Assembly (NCBI GenBank): GCA_027604005.1
Contig: JADGJT010000029.1
Span: 32,140 to 96,139 of the forward strand
DNA: 64,000 nucleotides
Reading direction: 5' to 3'
From: Dinochytrium kinnereticum
Lineage: Eukaryota; Chytridiomycota; Chytridiomycetes; Chytridiales; Chytridiaceae
Within the stretch, counting starts at the first letter, position 1. The number at the start of each line of letters is the position of its first letter. The notes under the pieces are model-generated. The model worked only from the letters and a program-made list of their open reading frames with translations. It made no database searches and had not been told where the DNA came from. Below are positions 11,910 through 23,171 of the stretch, piece by piece. The position numbers and the translations under genes were made by a program.

Positions 11910-14900
11910 ATGGCCTCTCCGGCCAACCCAAACGGGTTGATCACGTTCTTGAGCAATGAGCTCGCGGCGCTCTCGACAGAATCGAAGAAGAAACACCCTG
12001 AAGTTAAAGAGGTTTTATCTCGATCCTTACGAAAGCTCTAACCGCATATTGCATAAATTAGGCCGCCGACCGCCTGCTGCATCACTTAAGAACCCTGAAA
12101 GACAAGGCTACAACGGACGAGGTGTCTTACGGTACTCGTTCTTCATCTTAATGGTTCTTACGAATCCCAGAGCTCTCAAAGCTGGATGATACTGTTCGTC
12201 CTTTTATATTTGGGCTGGAATCGAAGAACAGCAAACTTGTGTCTACTTCTGTCGCATGCATTCAAAGATTGATAATGACCCATGCCGTTCCCGAGGTTTT
12301 GAGGGCTGTTCTGCACTTATCTGATTCTTTAGACTTCAATACATCACATACTGAAGTCTTTCTCCGACCTCGTGTCTGGGCCAGTTGAGCTTCAAGTCAA
12401 ATTACTGCAAAGCCTTCTGCCCCTGCTCACCATATATAGCAGTTTGTCAGGAAAGGTGATCGGGGAGGTATTTATCGATATAATCGCGTATCCTCATGGT
12501 TTTATAGACACTTTATTTGTGCTTTCGTCTTCAAGACTCCAAATCACCTATAATACACAATACAGCACATGCCACACTTCGGCAGCTGATTTTATTCATT
12601 TTTGAAAAGGCGGCACCATCATCGAATTTACATGGGAACGGTAATTTTGCGTTTACTGTCCGTTACAATATTAATATTTGCACCAGATAATAAAGGTTCT
12701 AATAATTCAATAAACGCGAAAACCGAGAGTAAATCACATTCTCTGTTTAAGCGTGATGCATATATGCTATTTCAGGTATATAACCCCTATAAAAATACTC
12801 TAAATGTGGAATTAGGACCTTTGCCAGCTAACTTCTGGAGAGCCGTCATTTTTCATTAAAACCCCGTCAATACCTAAAAATCTTGGATTAGAACTAATTG
12901 AATGTGTTGTATGCGGGCAGCCTGCATTGTTTAAGGAGGTTCTACACTGCTTCGCTAAATCGTACTGATGTGATAATGCTACAGATGCCGGAGCTATTGA
13001 ATTTGTTGAAAGAAAAAATATGTCCATTAGTCATCAAATCCTTCTCTGAGAAGAACGATTTCTCTGTCGCCTTGCGCCTAATAAGAATTGTTGATGGAAT
13101 TATTAAACACTTCCATGATATCTTGGTTAGTGTATTGATCCTATAATTTCTAAGCGTCGTGCAGCTAATGGAGTGCGAGATCTTTTTGGCGATGTTTTCA
13201 AAACTCCTTGAGCCAGAATGCGCCCCAAGCTGGCAAAGGGTTTTGGTTTTAGAGTCATTCAAGAATCTTTTTCTAAGCGAGGGACTTATGCGATCTGTTT
13301 TCGTCAACTATGATCAAAAAGAGCATTCTTCGAAAGTTCATCAGGAAATTTTGAACGGCCTCGCACGAATCATTATCGCAGAAAAGATTTCTATTCTCTT
13401 TCCTCCGATACCGACCGCCGCGGAGAGTCCAGTGCAAGGAATAAACACCCCAGAAGTTTGGAATGTTGGCGCCCAACTATCCTCCATTAAAGTTCAGTGG
13501 TGAGTCCTTGATATTATTTCCTTAAAGATTCTAAATTACTGTAAAAGTCTTGAACAGCTTGATAAAACTGATCCACCGTCTATACCTGAGACATATCACC
13601 TTTTCCTAGCCATTCAATGCATCTTAGCTCTTGCCGACTCCCAATCAACATTCATTTTGGCGAAGCTTCAAGATAGTCTCAGTACAACTGTTGGCTACAC
13701 TTCCTTATCTGAAAGCGCTATACATTCCGCTGACATCGTAACCGGTATCGAAATGGTGAAAGTTTCTTGGTCCTCAATATTGGCGTCCATGATAATTTTG
13801 TGCAAGTCATCTATCGACGACGATCTATTTTATGCGGCACTTAATACGTATCAACAATATTCCACCGCGGTCGGACTTTTGGGGCTGTCATCGGATCGGG
13901 ACACACTCATTGTGTCTTTATGCCGAATAAGTCTCCCACTTATTGTTTCAGGCAACCTAGATATATCCTTTGTTATAAGGGAAATCAGCCAGTTTAGCAC
14001 TGCAACTGCACAGGCGCTCCTGAGTCGGCTATCCAACATTCAAAACCATATTTTGGACGAAAGAGGAGTTATGTGTCTGCGATCTGTACTAGCGATCATA
14101 TCTAGCCTATCAGAAGTGCTAGATGAGAAGGCCTGGTTTTTGGTACTAGAAACACTTCAGTTGGCGGATAATCTGGTGTCTACGGGGCGTTTAGGCAAGA
14201 AAGAATCGAGCTCGGGGGCACTTTTAAAGGATGACACATCCAAAGAGCTCTCGAAATCTCGTCTTCCGACTTCAGTCGCTGGCTCTATCGATAATCACTA
14301 TCTATCCTTACTGGCTCTTGTCAGAAAATTATTTGAAGCCACGAAATCCTTCAATGATTCGTGCTTTGAAAGCTTCCTTCGTGCCTTGTGCAGGCTGTGT
14401 AAAGAATCAGCAATATCGTCTGGTAACCTTGCTATGTCCCGGCAGGATGCAAAATTCTCTGAAGAAAAGGCATTTTCGTTGACACACTTGACCGAGATTG
14501 TCATAGGAAGCATCGACAGAATTCTAAGATCACCCTTCGAGTTATGGAAGCACACTGTAAACCTCTTAGTTGATATAGCGCATGGAAATCAAAGTAGTCC
14601 CGCTTACAGAATTTGCGCATGTGCCTCCTTTGGGGACATTCTGGTTACAGCAGTTCAACACGCGGAAATTCGTGACCGCGATGGAGAGATTGAGCGAACT
14701 CTTCTCGGCCCATTGCAGCGTTTGATGGGCATAGGACAGAACCTATTTTCTCCTGTATCTTCGGATAAAGTTGTCCTTGATGAAGATAAGCCTTTGCGGA
14801 ATCAATATCTCGTAGAGGTTCAGAAATGTGGACTTGAAACACTCAATAAGCTTCTTCAGACGAATGGGCAGAAGCTAGCAGACGGGTGGTCTATTGTTTT

Positions 14901-17900
14901 TGAAATACTTCGTAGTGTTTTTGGTGTTTCAAAAACAAAAAGGCAAGAAAACTCAAATACTCTATCGGTCGGAACACTGAACGAGCCTAGCTCGTCGGAA
15001 GCTCTTCCATCTGCTAGTAAAATGTCTACGCTTGTTCGCGTGTCATTTCCTTCCTTGCAGCTCATCTGCAATGATTTCTTAACTAGTTTGGACCCTATTC
15101 TGATCTATGACTGCATTGAAACTCTCAGCTGCTTTGGGTCCTTTTCTGAAGATGTGAACATAAGCTTAACTGCGGTTGGTCTCTTATGGTCCATCAGCGA
15201 CCATGTGCTGACAAAAAGACACGCGTTGGAGAAAGAGGCAAGAAATGATGGCGAGCCGACAAGTGAGAGCTATCATCCACGACTTGATGGAAGTCAAGAC
15301 CTCTCACTTAAGATACCTATTCAGAACTCGCTTTCCCATACTTGGACAACGGCGAATATGGATATCTTGTGGATGCATCTTCTCGCTAACTTATCGCAGC
15401 TCTGCTCAGACTCAAGGCCAGAAGTACGGAACTCAGCGAACCAAAGTCTTTTCAGAACAATTGGCATGAATGGAAGGAAGCTTACATTGGAAGCTTGGGA
15501 TGAGTGCATTTGGAACGTTCTTTTCCCTCTGTTGGAGCGTGTGAAAGTTTCGAGTGAGAGGGTAGAGTTGATGATTCGACTACAGAATGCAGGAGAGACG
15601 CCTGTGAAGGAAACTCGGAATAATTCCATGTCGTTTCATCATTCAAGAAACACGGCAGCCAAACAATGGGACGAGACTAAAGTGTTGACTTTAAACGGCG
15701 TGACCAATTCTTTTATCACATTTTTCCCGGTGCTTATTGACCTTGGCGATGGTTTTGATCGGGCTTGGAACCTCTTTCTAGATTACATCAAAGCTTGGTG
15801 CTTGTCTGGAAGCACTGAAGTTTCTATAGCCTCCCTAAAAAGCCTTAAGTCTTTGGTACGATATCCAAAAGATACGCCTGCTGCTGATGGAGATACAAAG
15901 ATCGCAAGTTTTATAGAGAAACGACAAAAGAGTCTATGGAGAGTGGCGTGGGAAGTTTGGGAGGGAATTGGAGAGGGCATCGCTTTTCATTCGGATGAAG
16001 GAGATGACTTTCCCTCCGGGATTTCTAATTCGAAGGAGAAGCTGAGCCCAGGGAGAAGCGTTGTGCTGCCTCAGAATCTTAAAGTTGTTTATGGCTCCAT
16101 GACACAGGAAACCATAATCCTGTTCCTGTCAGTGTTTACTGAAATTTTCGAGGTCATTCGGAGCACCTTCGGCCTTTTTGAGCTTAGGAAGTTCTTCAAT
16201 ATCTGCGCTTCTCTAGTCCTTTACCATAATGTGTTTCCAAGTGACGTAACCACAACTCGATATCGGGCGGATTTAATTAATGATATTGATAACTGCTCTC
16301 CCCTGCAGCAGGCAGTTTTAGATTACCTTTCAGGCTCTAAGGTTTCATTCCAAGGAATAAGAGGTGAACCTGAGGCAACACTTCAGGTTATTTCAAGTTT
16401 TATCCGATATCCATTTGTCTCTCGCTCTAAGTCAGACAGTCACCAGTCTTTGCTATCACCACGAAATGAGGGTGGAACGCAAGCCTTTACTTATATGGCT
16501 TTTGCAAAGAGATCCATTCAAGTTCTGATTACACTTTTTATGGAACATAAGGGCCTCTCGTCATTATATTCTTCGGGAACTTTCGAATCTATAATCTCAG
16601 CTCTTGCTGTTCCGATGAAAGCCAAATACAGCTGTCCATCTCCAGGTCTGAAGGACACCACACCGCTCTGGCGCTCTGCTGCCAACACGTCGGTTTCGAT
16701 CGTCCAAATTGGATTGCAGAGCATACGAGAACATCTTTCAGGTTTGAACATTTCATTTTTTTTTTAACATTTTTTAGAACTACCTCCTGAATCGTGCAGT
16801 AAAATCTATAGGGCTATTGTTGAAATGTTCGATGGATTTTTGCTGACGCTCAGGTAGGATAATTCCCAAAGAAAAGTGTCATAATTCTGTGGATAGCGTC
16901 GCCCCCTCTTCGATCTCTCCGGAAGAACTTGCAGTCGATGAAGATTTCGATATATCTGTCCTGGAGACATTGAAAACAGATGTTTTCGGTCATTTTGGAT
17001 TGCCACACGTTTCAGAGGAGATATTGAAAGACATGGCGACAGTGATTGTAAAGGGTACAAAGCTTTACGTGAAGGTTATCCGGGCTTCCTCGAGCCATGA
17101 GGATGATGACGGTCATGGAAAATATACTCCCTCTGGGAGCCGTAGCAATTCAATTACGGAAAAGCATAGCTTAAAACCAGCCGCCACAAATTCTGTTACG
17201 CAACTACGCGGTAGCTCCATGCCTGGGTCGGCGCGGGCGTCGACGTCTGGCTTGGATGCGTCAAGCTCATTGCTAGATAGTTTGCATAAGAAGGACACCT
17301 CGGCAGGCTCGCCTGACATTATTCCCGCATCAAGGCATAATTTTGCTATTCAGTGCATTTATATCTTGTTTAGTCTATGCGCCTCATGGGGTTTAAATGA
17401 AGGTCAGTGGATAATGTGTTCATTGTTTCTCTTTTTGCCTTCTCTTATATTGGGATCTTGCCCTAGATCCTGATGGCTCGAAGTTCCGCGTCGCTCGAGT
17501 TGTGTCGCCGATGCTTGTGGACAAAATGTGTTCTGTCCTCAGAGCATACAACAGTGACAGGCCAACGTACACACGGCAACAGTTCCCAAGGTAGGAGAAT
17601 ATGGTCAGAACCATGCCGTTTTAACGACGACTTAGACTGAGAAACGAGGAGGTGATAGTATTCCTCACGAAAGCCAAAGAAACCTCCTTCCAACCTGGCA
17701 TACTGTCAGACTCAGAAGCGAATCCAGGTAAGAAGTTGGGTCCATGTAGCCGGTATATGATTATTAACATCTTGCAGCATCCCTTCGCTACCTTGTCACT
17801 CGTGGCAATTGGGCACATCTATACCTGATTTACCCCGACCTTTGCGACATTGTGTGCGTTATCGCGCGCAGTGGAAGGCCTAGCCACGCGCAAGGGGCAG

Positions 17901-17986
17901 TCGCGCATTTCACCGAAGACGATGAGAGAATCGTCGTGGCTGCCAGATCGTGTCAGGGCCAGATCGGAAACGACTTTTCACAATAA
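11910..17986 (+). CDS. MON2: MON2, endosome/Golgi trafficking scaffold
   Basis: Large HEAT-repeat protein related to the non-catalytic parts of BIG/GBF Arf-GEFs; in yeast it works with Dop1 and the flippase Neo1. The first exon (MASPANPNGLITFLSNELAA) joins ALSTESKKKHPEVKE and then AADRLLHHLRTLKDKA, the conserved MON2 N-terminus. The HUS-type region shows MECEIFLAMFSKLLEPECAP and WQRVLVLESFKNLF near 13.2 kb. A single uninterrupted frame runs from before 13657 to about 16745 and encodes the central HEAT region (for example DILWMHLLANLSQLCSDSRP). The last exon ends near RGNWAHLYLIYPDLCDIV and stops at 17984-17986. Introns cluster at both ends. The downstream ferrochelatase start is only 44 bp away on the same strand. 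Confidence 0.88.
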
Positions 17987-18030
17987 CCAAAAAAACCAAT
18001 AGAACGGGTTGTGTAACAAAAATCTTTACC

Positions 18031-19336
18031 ATGCTGCAGTCTCTTGCGCGCAATAGCATCGCTGCCATCTCTAAGGTCCGATGGGCCCATGCCGCCCCTG
18101 CTGGGTACGGACGTGTCCTGCTTCTGAAATTAACATACATCCAGGCCAAAGACCGCTGTCTTGCTGCTGAACATGGGCGGACCAGAGAAGCTTTCGGACG
18201 TGAACTCCTTTCTGTTCAACCTTTTCTCCGATGGAGATCTTATCCCAATCCCCTTCCAAAAGTACTTGGCTCCCTGGATTGCCAAGCGAAGAACACCCAA
18301 AATTCAGGAGCAGTATGGACAAATTGGTGGTGGAAGTCCCATCAAGTATTGGACTAAGAGGCAAGGCGTATTGCTAGAGCAGTTGTTGGATCGTACACGG
18401 CCAGAGTCTGGTGAGAAGCCTCCTTTACCTGTGAACAAAGTCTTATTATCGAAGCGCCTCACAAGTCGTACGTCGCGTTTAGATATGCGGACCCTTTGAC
18501 GGACTCTGCCGTCAAGGAAATGGTCAATGATGGTGTGAAGGACGTGATTGCTCTGTCTTTATATCCCCAGTATTCATGCTCTACGACTGGTAGCAGTCTT
18601 AACCAGCTTTACCGGACGTTAAAGGATCTTGATCCGGCAGGAACTTTGAACTTCAGCGTCATCGACCGTTGGCCAACCAACAAACTGTTGGTTGAGGTGA
18701 GAGACACTCGTATACATCTATATTTTAACGATTCGGAAAGACTTTTGCTAAGCATATCGAAGTCGCGCTTAAAGATCTTCCGGAGAAGGAAAGGGACGAT
18801 GCGATTCTGTTGTTTTCCGCCCACTCACTGCCCATGTCGGTAGTCAACCGTGGCGACACGTATCCCCAGGAAGTTGCAGCGACTGTCCAGGCCGTTATGG
18901 AAAGGCTGAAGGTCCCCAATTCCTACAGGTTGGTTTGGCAATCACAGGTTGGACCTTCCGCATGGTTGGGGCCAAAGACGAATGATGCAATTGAGGGCTA
19001 TGCAAAGCAGGGAAAGAAGCATGTGGTCTTGGTACCGATTGCATTTGTCTCGGATCACGTTGAAACGCTCTTTGAGCTTGACTTGGAGTACGGAGAGCTT
19101 GCACACAAAGTAACCCCGTCAGTGTGGAAGATGTTTTTAACAAGTTATAGCACAAGATTGGATATTCACGGGCCGAATCTCTGAACGATGATCCCCTATT
19201 CATTGAGGCATTGGCAGACGTTGTTAACCGCCACCTCGAGTCGGGACGCAAGTCGTCGCCGCAGTTGGCGATGCGGTGCCCATCATGCACAAACAAGAGT
19301 TGTCAGCCAACAAAATCTTTCTTCGCCAGAAAATAA
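18031..19336 (+). CDS. HEM15: Ferrochelatase, mitochondrial, with [2Fe-2S] ligands
   Basis: Inserts ferrous iron into protoporphyrin IX, the last step of heme synthesis, at the inner mitochondrial membrane. The N-terminus [20 protein letters not shown] looks like a mitochondrial targeting peptide. Then [92 protein letters not shown] (active-site His), [14 protein letters not shown] and [20 protein letters not shown] follow in order. The C-terminus reads [20 protein letters not shown]. The CxxCxxxxC plus the Cys in YPQYSC match the four [2Fe-2S] ligands of human ferrochelatase, which S. cerevisiae Hem15 lacks. Introns at about 18.1, 18.46, 18.7 and 19.1 kb. Stop TAA at 19334-19336. Confidence 0.95.
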
Positions 19337-19345
19337 ACGGCAGTT

Positions 19346-20220
19346 ATGGTGAAAGAGACCGCCTTCCTAGATATCGTCCATGTTGACACCGGGTGTGTGT
19401 TTGACTTTGAGGCTTTCATAAAGAATGACCTTGGTCTGAACTTGGACATTGACAAGCGGAACATGGCCGATGTCTGCAAGTTCTTCCTGAAGGGCTTTTG
19501 CGCAAAGGGCGCCTCTTGTCCCTTTCGCCATCAAAAGAGCGAAAAAACTGTTGTTTGCAAGCACTGGCTTCGTGGACTGTGCAAGAAGGGTGACCTTTGC
19601 GAGTTCTTGTTAGTATTTGGTTACGCATCTTGAGCATTATGCTGATATCTAAGTCAGGCATGAGTACAATCTGAAGAAGATGCCTGAATGTTGGTTCTAC
19701 TCAAAGTACGGGGAATGTTCAAACGCCGAGTGCATGTATCTGCATGTGGACCCAGAGTCGAAAGTTAAGGAATGCGCCTGGTATGCCAGAGGATTCTGCA
19801 AGCATGGTATGTCTTCATTCGTCTTCATGTGTTCACCGATTTCAATCAGGACCCAAATGCCGGCATAAGCATGTTAGGAAAGCTGTATGCCAGAACTATC
19901 TGACTGGATTCTGTCCACTTGGGCCGGACTGTCAGTTTGGCCACCCGAAATATGAGCTGCCAAACTTGAATTTGAGTGGGAATGCAGACAACACAGAGGA
20001 GGGTGGAGGTGGTGCAGCTCACGCAGGATCTGGGCCTCGACAACAGGGTGGTGGAAGATACCAAAACTTGAAGGATGTGACTTGCTACAAGGTGGGGCCC
20101 TCATTATGCTGCTTATTAACCAGGATTCAGTGCAATGAAGTTGGTCATTATGCGAATAACTGCCCTAAGCGGAGACGATTCGAAACGGAGGCCAAGCCAA
20201 TACCATCGTTTATGGGATGA
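19346..20220 (+). CDS. YTH1: CPSF30/Yth1, CCCH zinc-finger polyadenylation factor
   Basis: Subunit of the cleavage and polyadenylation specificity factor that helps bind the AAUAAA signal. N-terminus FDFEAFIKNDLGLNL precedes five CCCH fingers: CKFFLKGFCAKGASCPFRH, CKHWLRGLCKKGDLCEF..H, CWFYSKYGECSNAECMYLH, CAWYARGFCKHGPKCRHKH and CQNYLTGFCPLGPDCQFGH. After a Gly-rich linker a CCHC zinc knuckle (CYKCNEVGHYANNC) is assembled across a 39-nt intron; the knuckle is present in animal CPSF4 and absent from yeast Yth1. The N-terminal residues are conserved, so the ATG at 19346 is preferred although it is 9 bp after the ferrochelatase stop. Stop at 20218-20220. Confidence 0.95.
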
Positions 20221-20244
20221 TCAGCAGTTTATTTTTGAAATGCG

Positions 20245-20670
20245 CTAGTCATCATCAGAAGCGTCCTCCAGCAGATCGGACGAGAGTTCGTGAGCTTCAG
20301 AGAGGAGTTCTGAAATGACGGCCTGGTGTTTTCATGGTTATTTTTTTTTGATTTTAGATACCCAAAGAGAAGATGAGGAAGGTGGGAATATGGAGAGCCG
20401 GTACAAAGTTGGTAACTGGATTGAGATGTTTGTTCTCCTACCTGTCCAGGTGCGATGGAGCCATCGTTCTCATAGACGCAGGCGCTTTGATACTCCTCGT
20501 CAATTTCATGCAGCTGTTCTTTGATATCCTAAAGACACGTTATCCTTCATGCTGAGCAAATCTCGTACCATAATATCGCGAGGGTCGTTGTGCCTACTGT
20601 TGGCACGTCTTCTTAGCTCTGAGACGATGTCAGCAAGACGATCTTGGATGATTTCTGCTCGGGTGGGCAT
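20245..20670 (-). CDS. Small acidic helical protein, unrecognised
   Basis: I do not recognise this protein. Three exons: MPTRAEIIQDRLADIVSELR through RHNDPRDIM, then DIKEQLHEIDEEYQSACVYE through GSIAPGQ, then AVISELLSEAHELSSDLLED and an Asp tail, about 88 residues in all. A 40-nt intron (GTACGA..TTTAG) and a ~113-nt intron (GTAGGA..ACCAG) both preserve the frame, which supports a real gene. It is predicted helical, possibly a short coiled coil, and strongly acidic at the C-terminus. It ends 25 bp from the CPSF30 stop (convergent). It could be a small subunit of a larger complex; no function is claimed. Confidence 0.6.
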
Positions 20671-20860
20671 GGCTGAGGTCTTTTGCTGTGGGGGAAGTGT
20701 GAGGGGTTGGCAATTCCACACTATTTATACATAATGAAAATAGAACTTCTGGAGCTTTCCACCCCCCCGCCGTCACGCTTCCCCAATCACTTTTCTTGGG
20801 CGTCGGTTGCTGATCAGATCTTGGTTTGGTTAAATTCCAAATATTTAGTCCGCAAAAAAA

Positions 20861-23029
20861 ATGTACCAGAGGCTTTTTAGGCAGTCGGCGCGGCTGTATT
20901 CGACAGCTCCACCTGCATCCACGCCAAGGAGGGGTTTGAAGCTTGCTGGGAGAGCGGCTGGGGGTATGAACCAATTTGAATTGACACTGGCTGAGGCGAC
21001 TTAGTTCTGGTTGTCGGCGGGATCTCTGTCCTCGCCTACGAAATCTACACTTCTCGGCATCCACCAACGCAGTTTGAGTGGGATCATTCGAAAAAGACAA
21101 TTGCCATTCTTGGGACGGGATGGGGAAGCACCTCTCTGTTGAAGGGGTTGGACACGGAGAACTACAATGTCGTGAGTTTCTGGATCGCGTACTTGGATCG
21201 ATCACTAACCTTTATCGTAAGGTTGTCATTAGTCCAAGGGCTTACTTTTTGTTCACACCGCTGTTGCCGAGCTGCACTGTTGGGACCATTGAATTGAGGA
21301 GCATTATGCAGCCCATCCGATTTCTCACCAGGTTTAAGAAGAGGGAAGTTCTCTTCATTGAGGGCAACTGTGTCAACATTGATCCCGATAAGAAAAATGT
21401 TACTGTCGAAGGTACGCTTGACGTTATCAACATCTATTCTAATTATTTTAAAGACAACTCGGAGATCGTGGGCGAAGGTTTTTTCAACATATGGGTTGGC
21501 TTTAAGACTTTTAGTTTCAACTCAGACAATACCATATGATTATCTTGTTGTGGGCGTCGGTGCAGAGAACGCCACTTTTGGAATTCCTGGAGTCAAGGAG
21601 CATGGTAATTGCCCTTCCGATTTTTTTGCGTCTCTAAATTCACTATTGTTTTTCCTACAGCTTGCTTTTTGAAGGAATCTTGGTAAGACGATTTTCCCTT
21701 TCTTTCCGTCTTACGATCCTTCAAAGGGATGCTCGGCGAATTCGCACCCAGCTTTTAGATTGCTTAGAGTCGGCTTCTTTTCCTGGTCAAACTGAAAGTG
21801 AGACCCAGCGCTTGCTTCACATGGTCGTTGTTGGTGGTGGACCTACTGGTGTTGAGTATGCCGCTGAACTTCATGATTTTTTGAACGAAGATCTTGTAAG
21901 CTGCCTTTCCTTTTTCGGTTATTTTATGGTTGACTTAAAACCTTTCATTAAAGGTTCACTGGTACCCCCACATCGCTGGCAAGATTAAGATCACTCTAAT
22001 TGAGGTAGCCGCAAACTACCAAAGCGCCGGTTCCCTTGTTCTTAACTCCCTTATTTTTAAAGGCTCTTCCCCACGTTCTACCTATGTTCTCGAAGGAGTT
22101 GATTGAGTATACGGAAAAGCATTTTGCCGAGAACAAAGTCGAGGTGCTAAATAACACTATGGTTAAGGAGGTCAAGCAGAAGGAGCTTATCGTTCAGAAT
22201 GCTAAAAAGGAGATTGAGAAGATTCCTTATGGCCTTCTAGTATGGGCCACCGGAAATACTGCTAGGCCAATCGTTGCCGACTTAATTAAGAGGCTGCCGG
22301 CCAATCTGCAAAACCAGAGGTTAGCTGGGGGGGGCCCCCCCCCCCACCAGTAACGGATCGGGGCTGTAACAAGAGGCCAGAAAGATTGTTTTTCGAGCNN
22401 NNNNNNNNGCAAAACCAGAGGTTAGCTAACCCCCCCCCCCCCCCCACTTTTCCCTCTACTCCTCCTAATTGCGTAACGTTTCGTAAAAAAAAACAAACAG
22501 GAGGGGGCTTGTTACCGATGATCACTTGATGGTAAAGGGGTCAAATGGTAGTATCTATGCCCTAGGGGATGCAAGTGCAACGAAGTGGGCTCCTACTGCT
22601 CAGGTTGCTAGTAGACAGGGTGCTTACCTTGCAGACCACTTCCGTCGCATCCAGCTTTTAAACGCCGAGAAGCAAAATCATCTCACTTCAAAGGATAGTG
22701 ACACTGCGGCCATCGCGGAAACTTTACCTCCGTTTAGGTATAATAATGCTTATTGCGCATATAATGTGGTGTTTAGTTAGAGATACTTATTCTTCTCCAT
22801 GTATCATTTAATTTTGATCAGTTACGAGCACCTTGGAACTCTAGCCTATATTGGATCCGAGAAGGCCATCGCCGATCTGCCCGGAAACGTTCATGTTGGT
22901 GGTGCTCTCACCTTCTACTTCTGGCGATCGGCATACCTATCAAACCTCTTCAGTCTTCGCAATAAGACGCTTGTTGCATTCGATTGGTTAAAGTGCCGCA
23001 TCTTTGGGAGGGATATCTCTCGCGAGTAA
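20861..23029 (+). CDS. NDE1: Type II (rotenone-insensitive) NADH dehydrogenase, mitochondrial
   Basis: Single-subunit flavoenzyme passing electrons from NADH to ubiquinone without proton pumping. N-terminus MYQRLFRQSARLYSTAPP is a likely mitochondrial presequence, followed by a hydrophobic stretch (VLVVGGISVLAYEIY), as in external-facing Nde proteins. Rossmann motifs: IAILGTGWGSTSLLKGL for FAD and VVVGGGPTGVEYAAELHDFL for NADH. Also RAYFLFTPLLPSCTVGTIEL, YDYLVVGVGAENATFGIPGV, PYGLLVWATGNTARPIV, IYALGDASATKWAPTAQVAS and the C-terminal HVGGALTFYFWRSAYLSNLF, all family blocks. About eight introns. One intron around 22.32-22.51 kb contains poly-C, a 10-N gap and duplicated flanks, an assembly defect that does not remove coding sequence. 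Stop at 23027-23029. Confidence 0.93.
22308..22512. other. Assembly gap with duplicated flanks inside an NDH2 intron
   Basis: Ten Ns at 22399-22408. The 19 bases starting GCAAAACCAGAG occur at 22308-22326 before the gap and again at 22409-22427 after it. Long G and C homopolymers lie just inside each copy. The exon ends at CAG-AG in both copies, so one copy is probably an assembly duplicate caused by a homopolymer in the intron. Confidence 0.9.
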
Positions 23030-23171
23030 TCAAGACAAAGCGCCAGAGGTCCAAGCAAAGGCTTTACAGTTCTACATACAATATAAATAAATCTTGTTTC
23101 ATGTTTCTCCTTTTATATATCTTGCAACCCAGATTGGAATTTCTTTTTTTATTGGATGCTTTGCATTTCAT

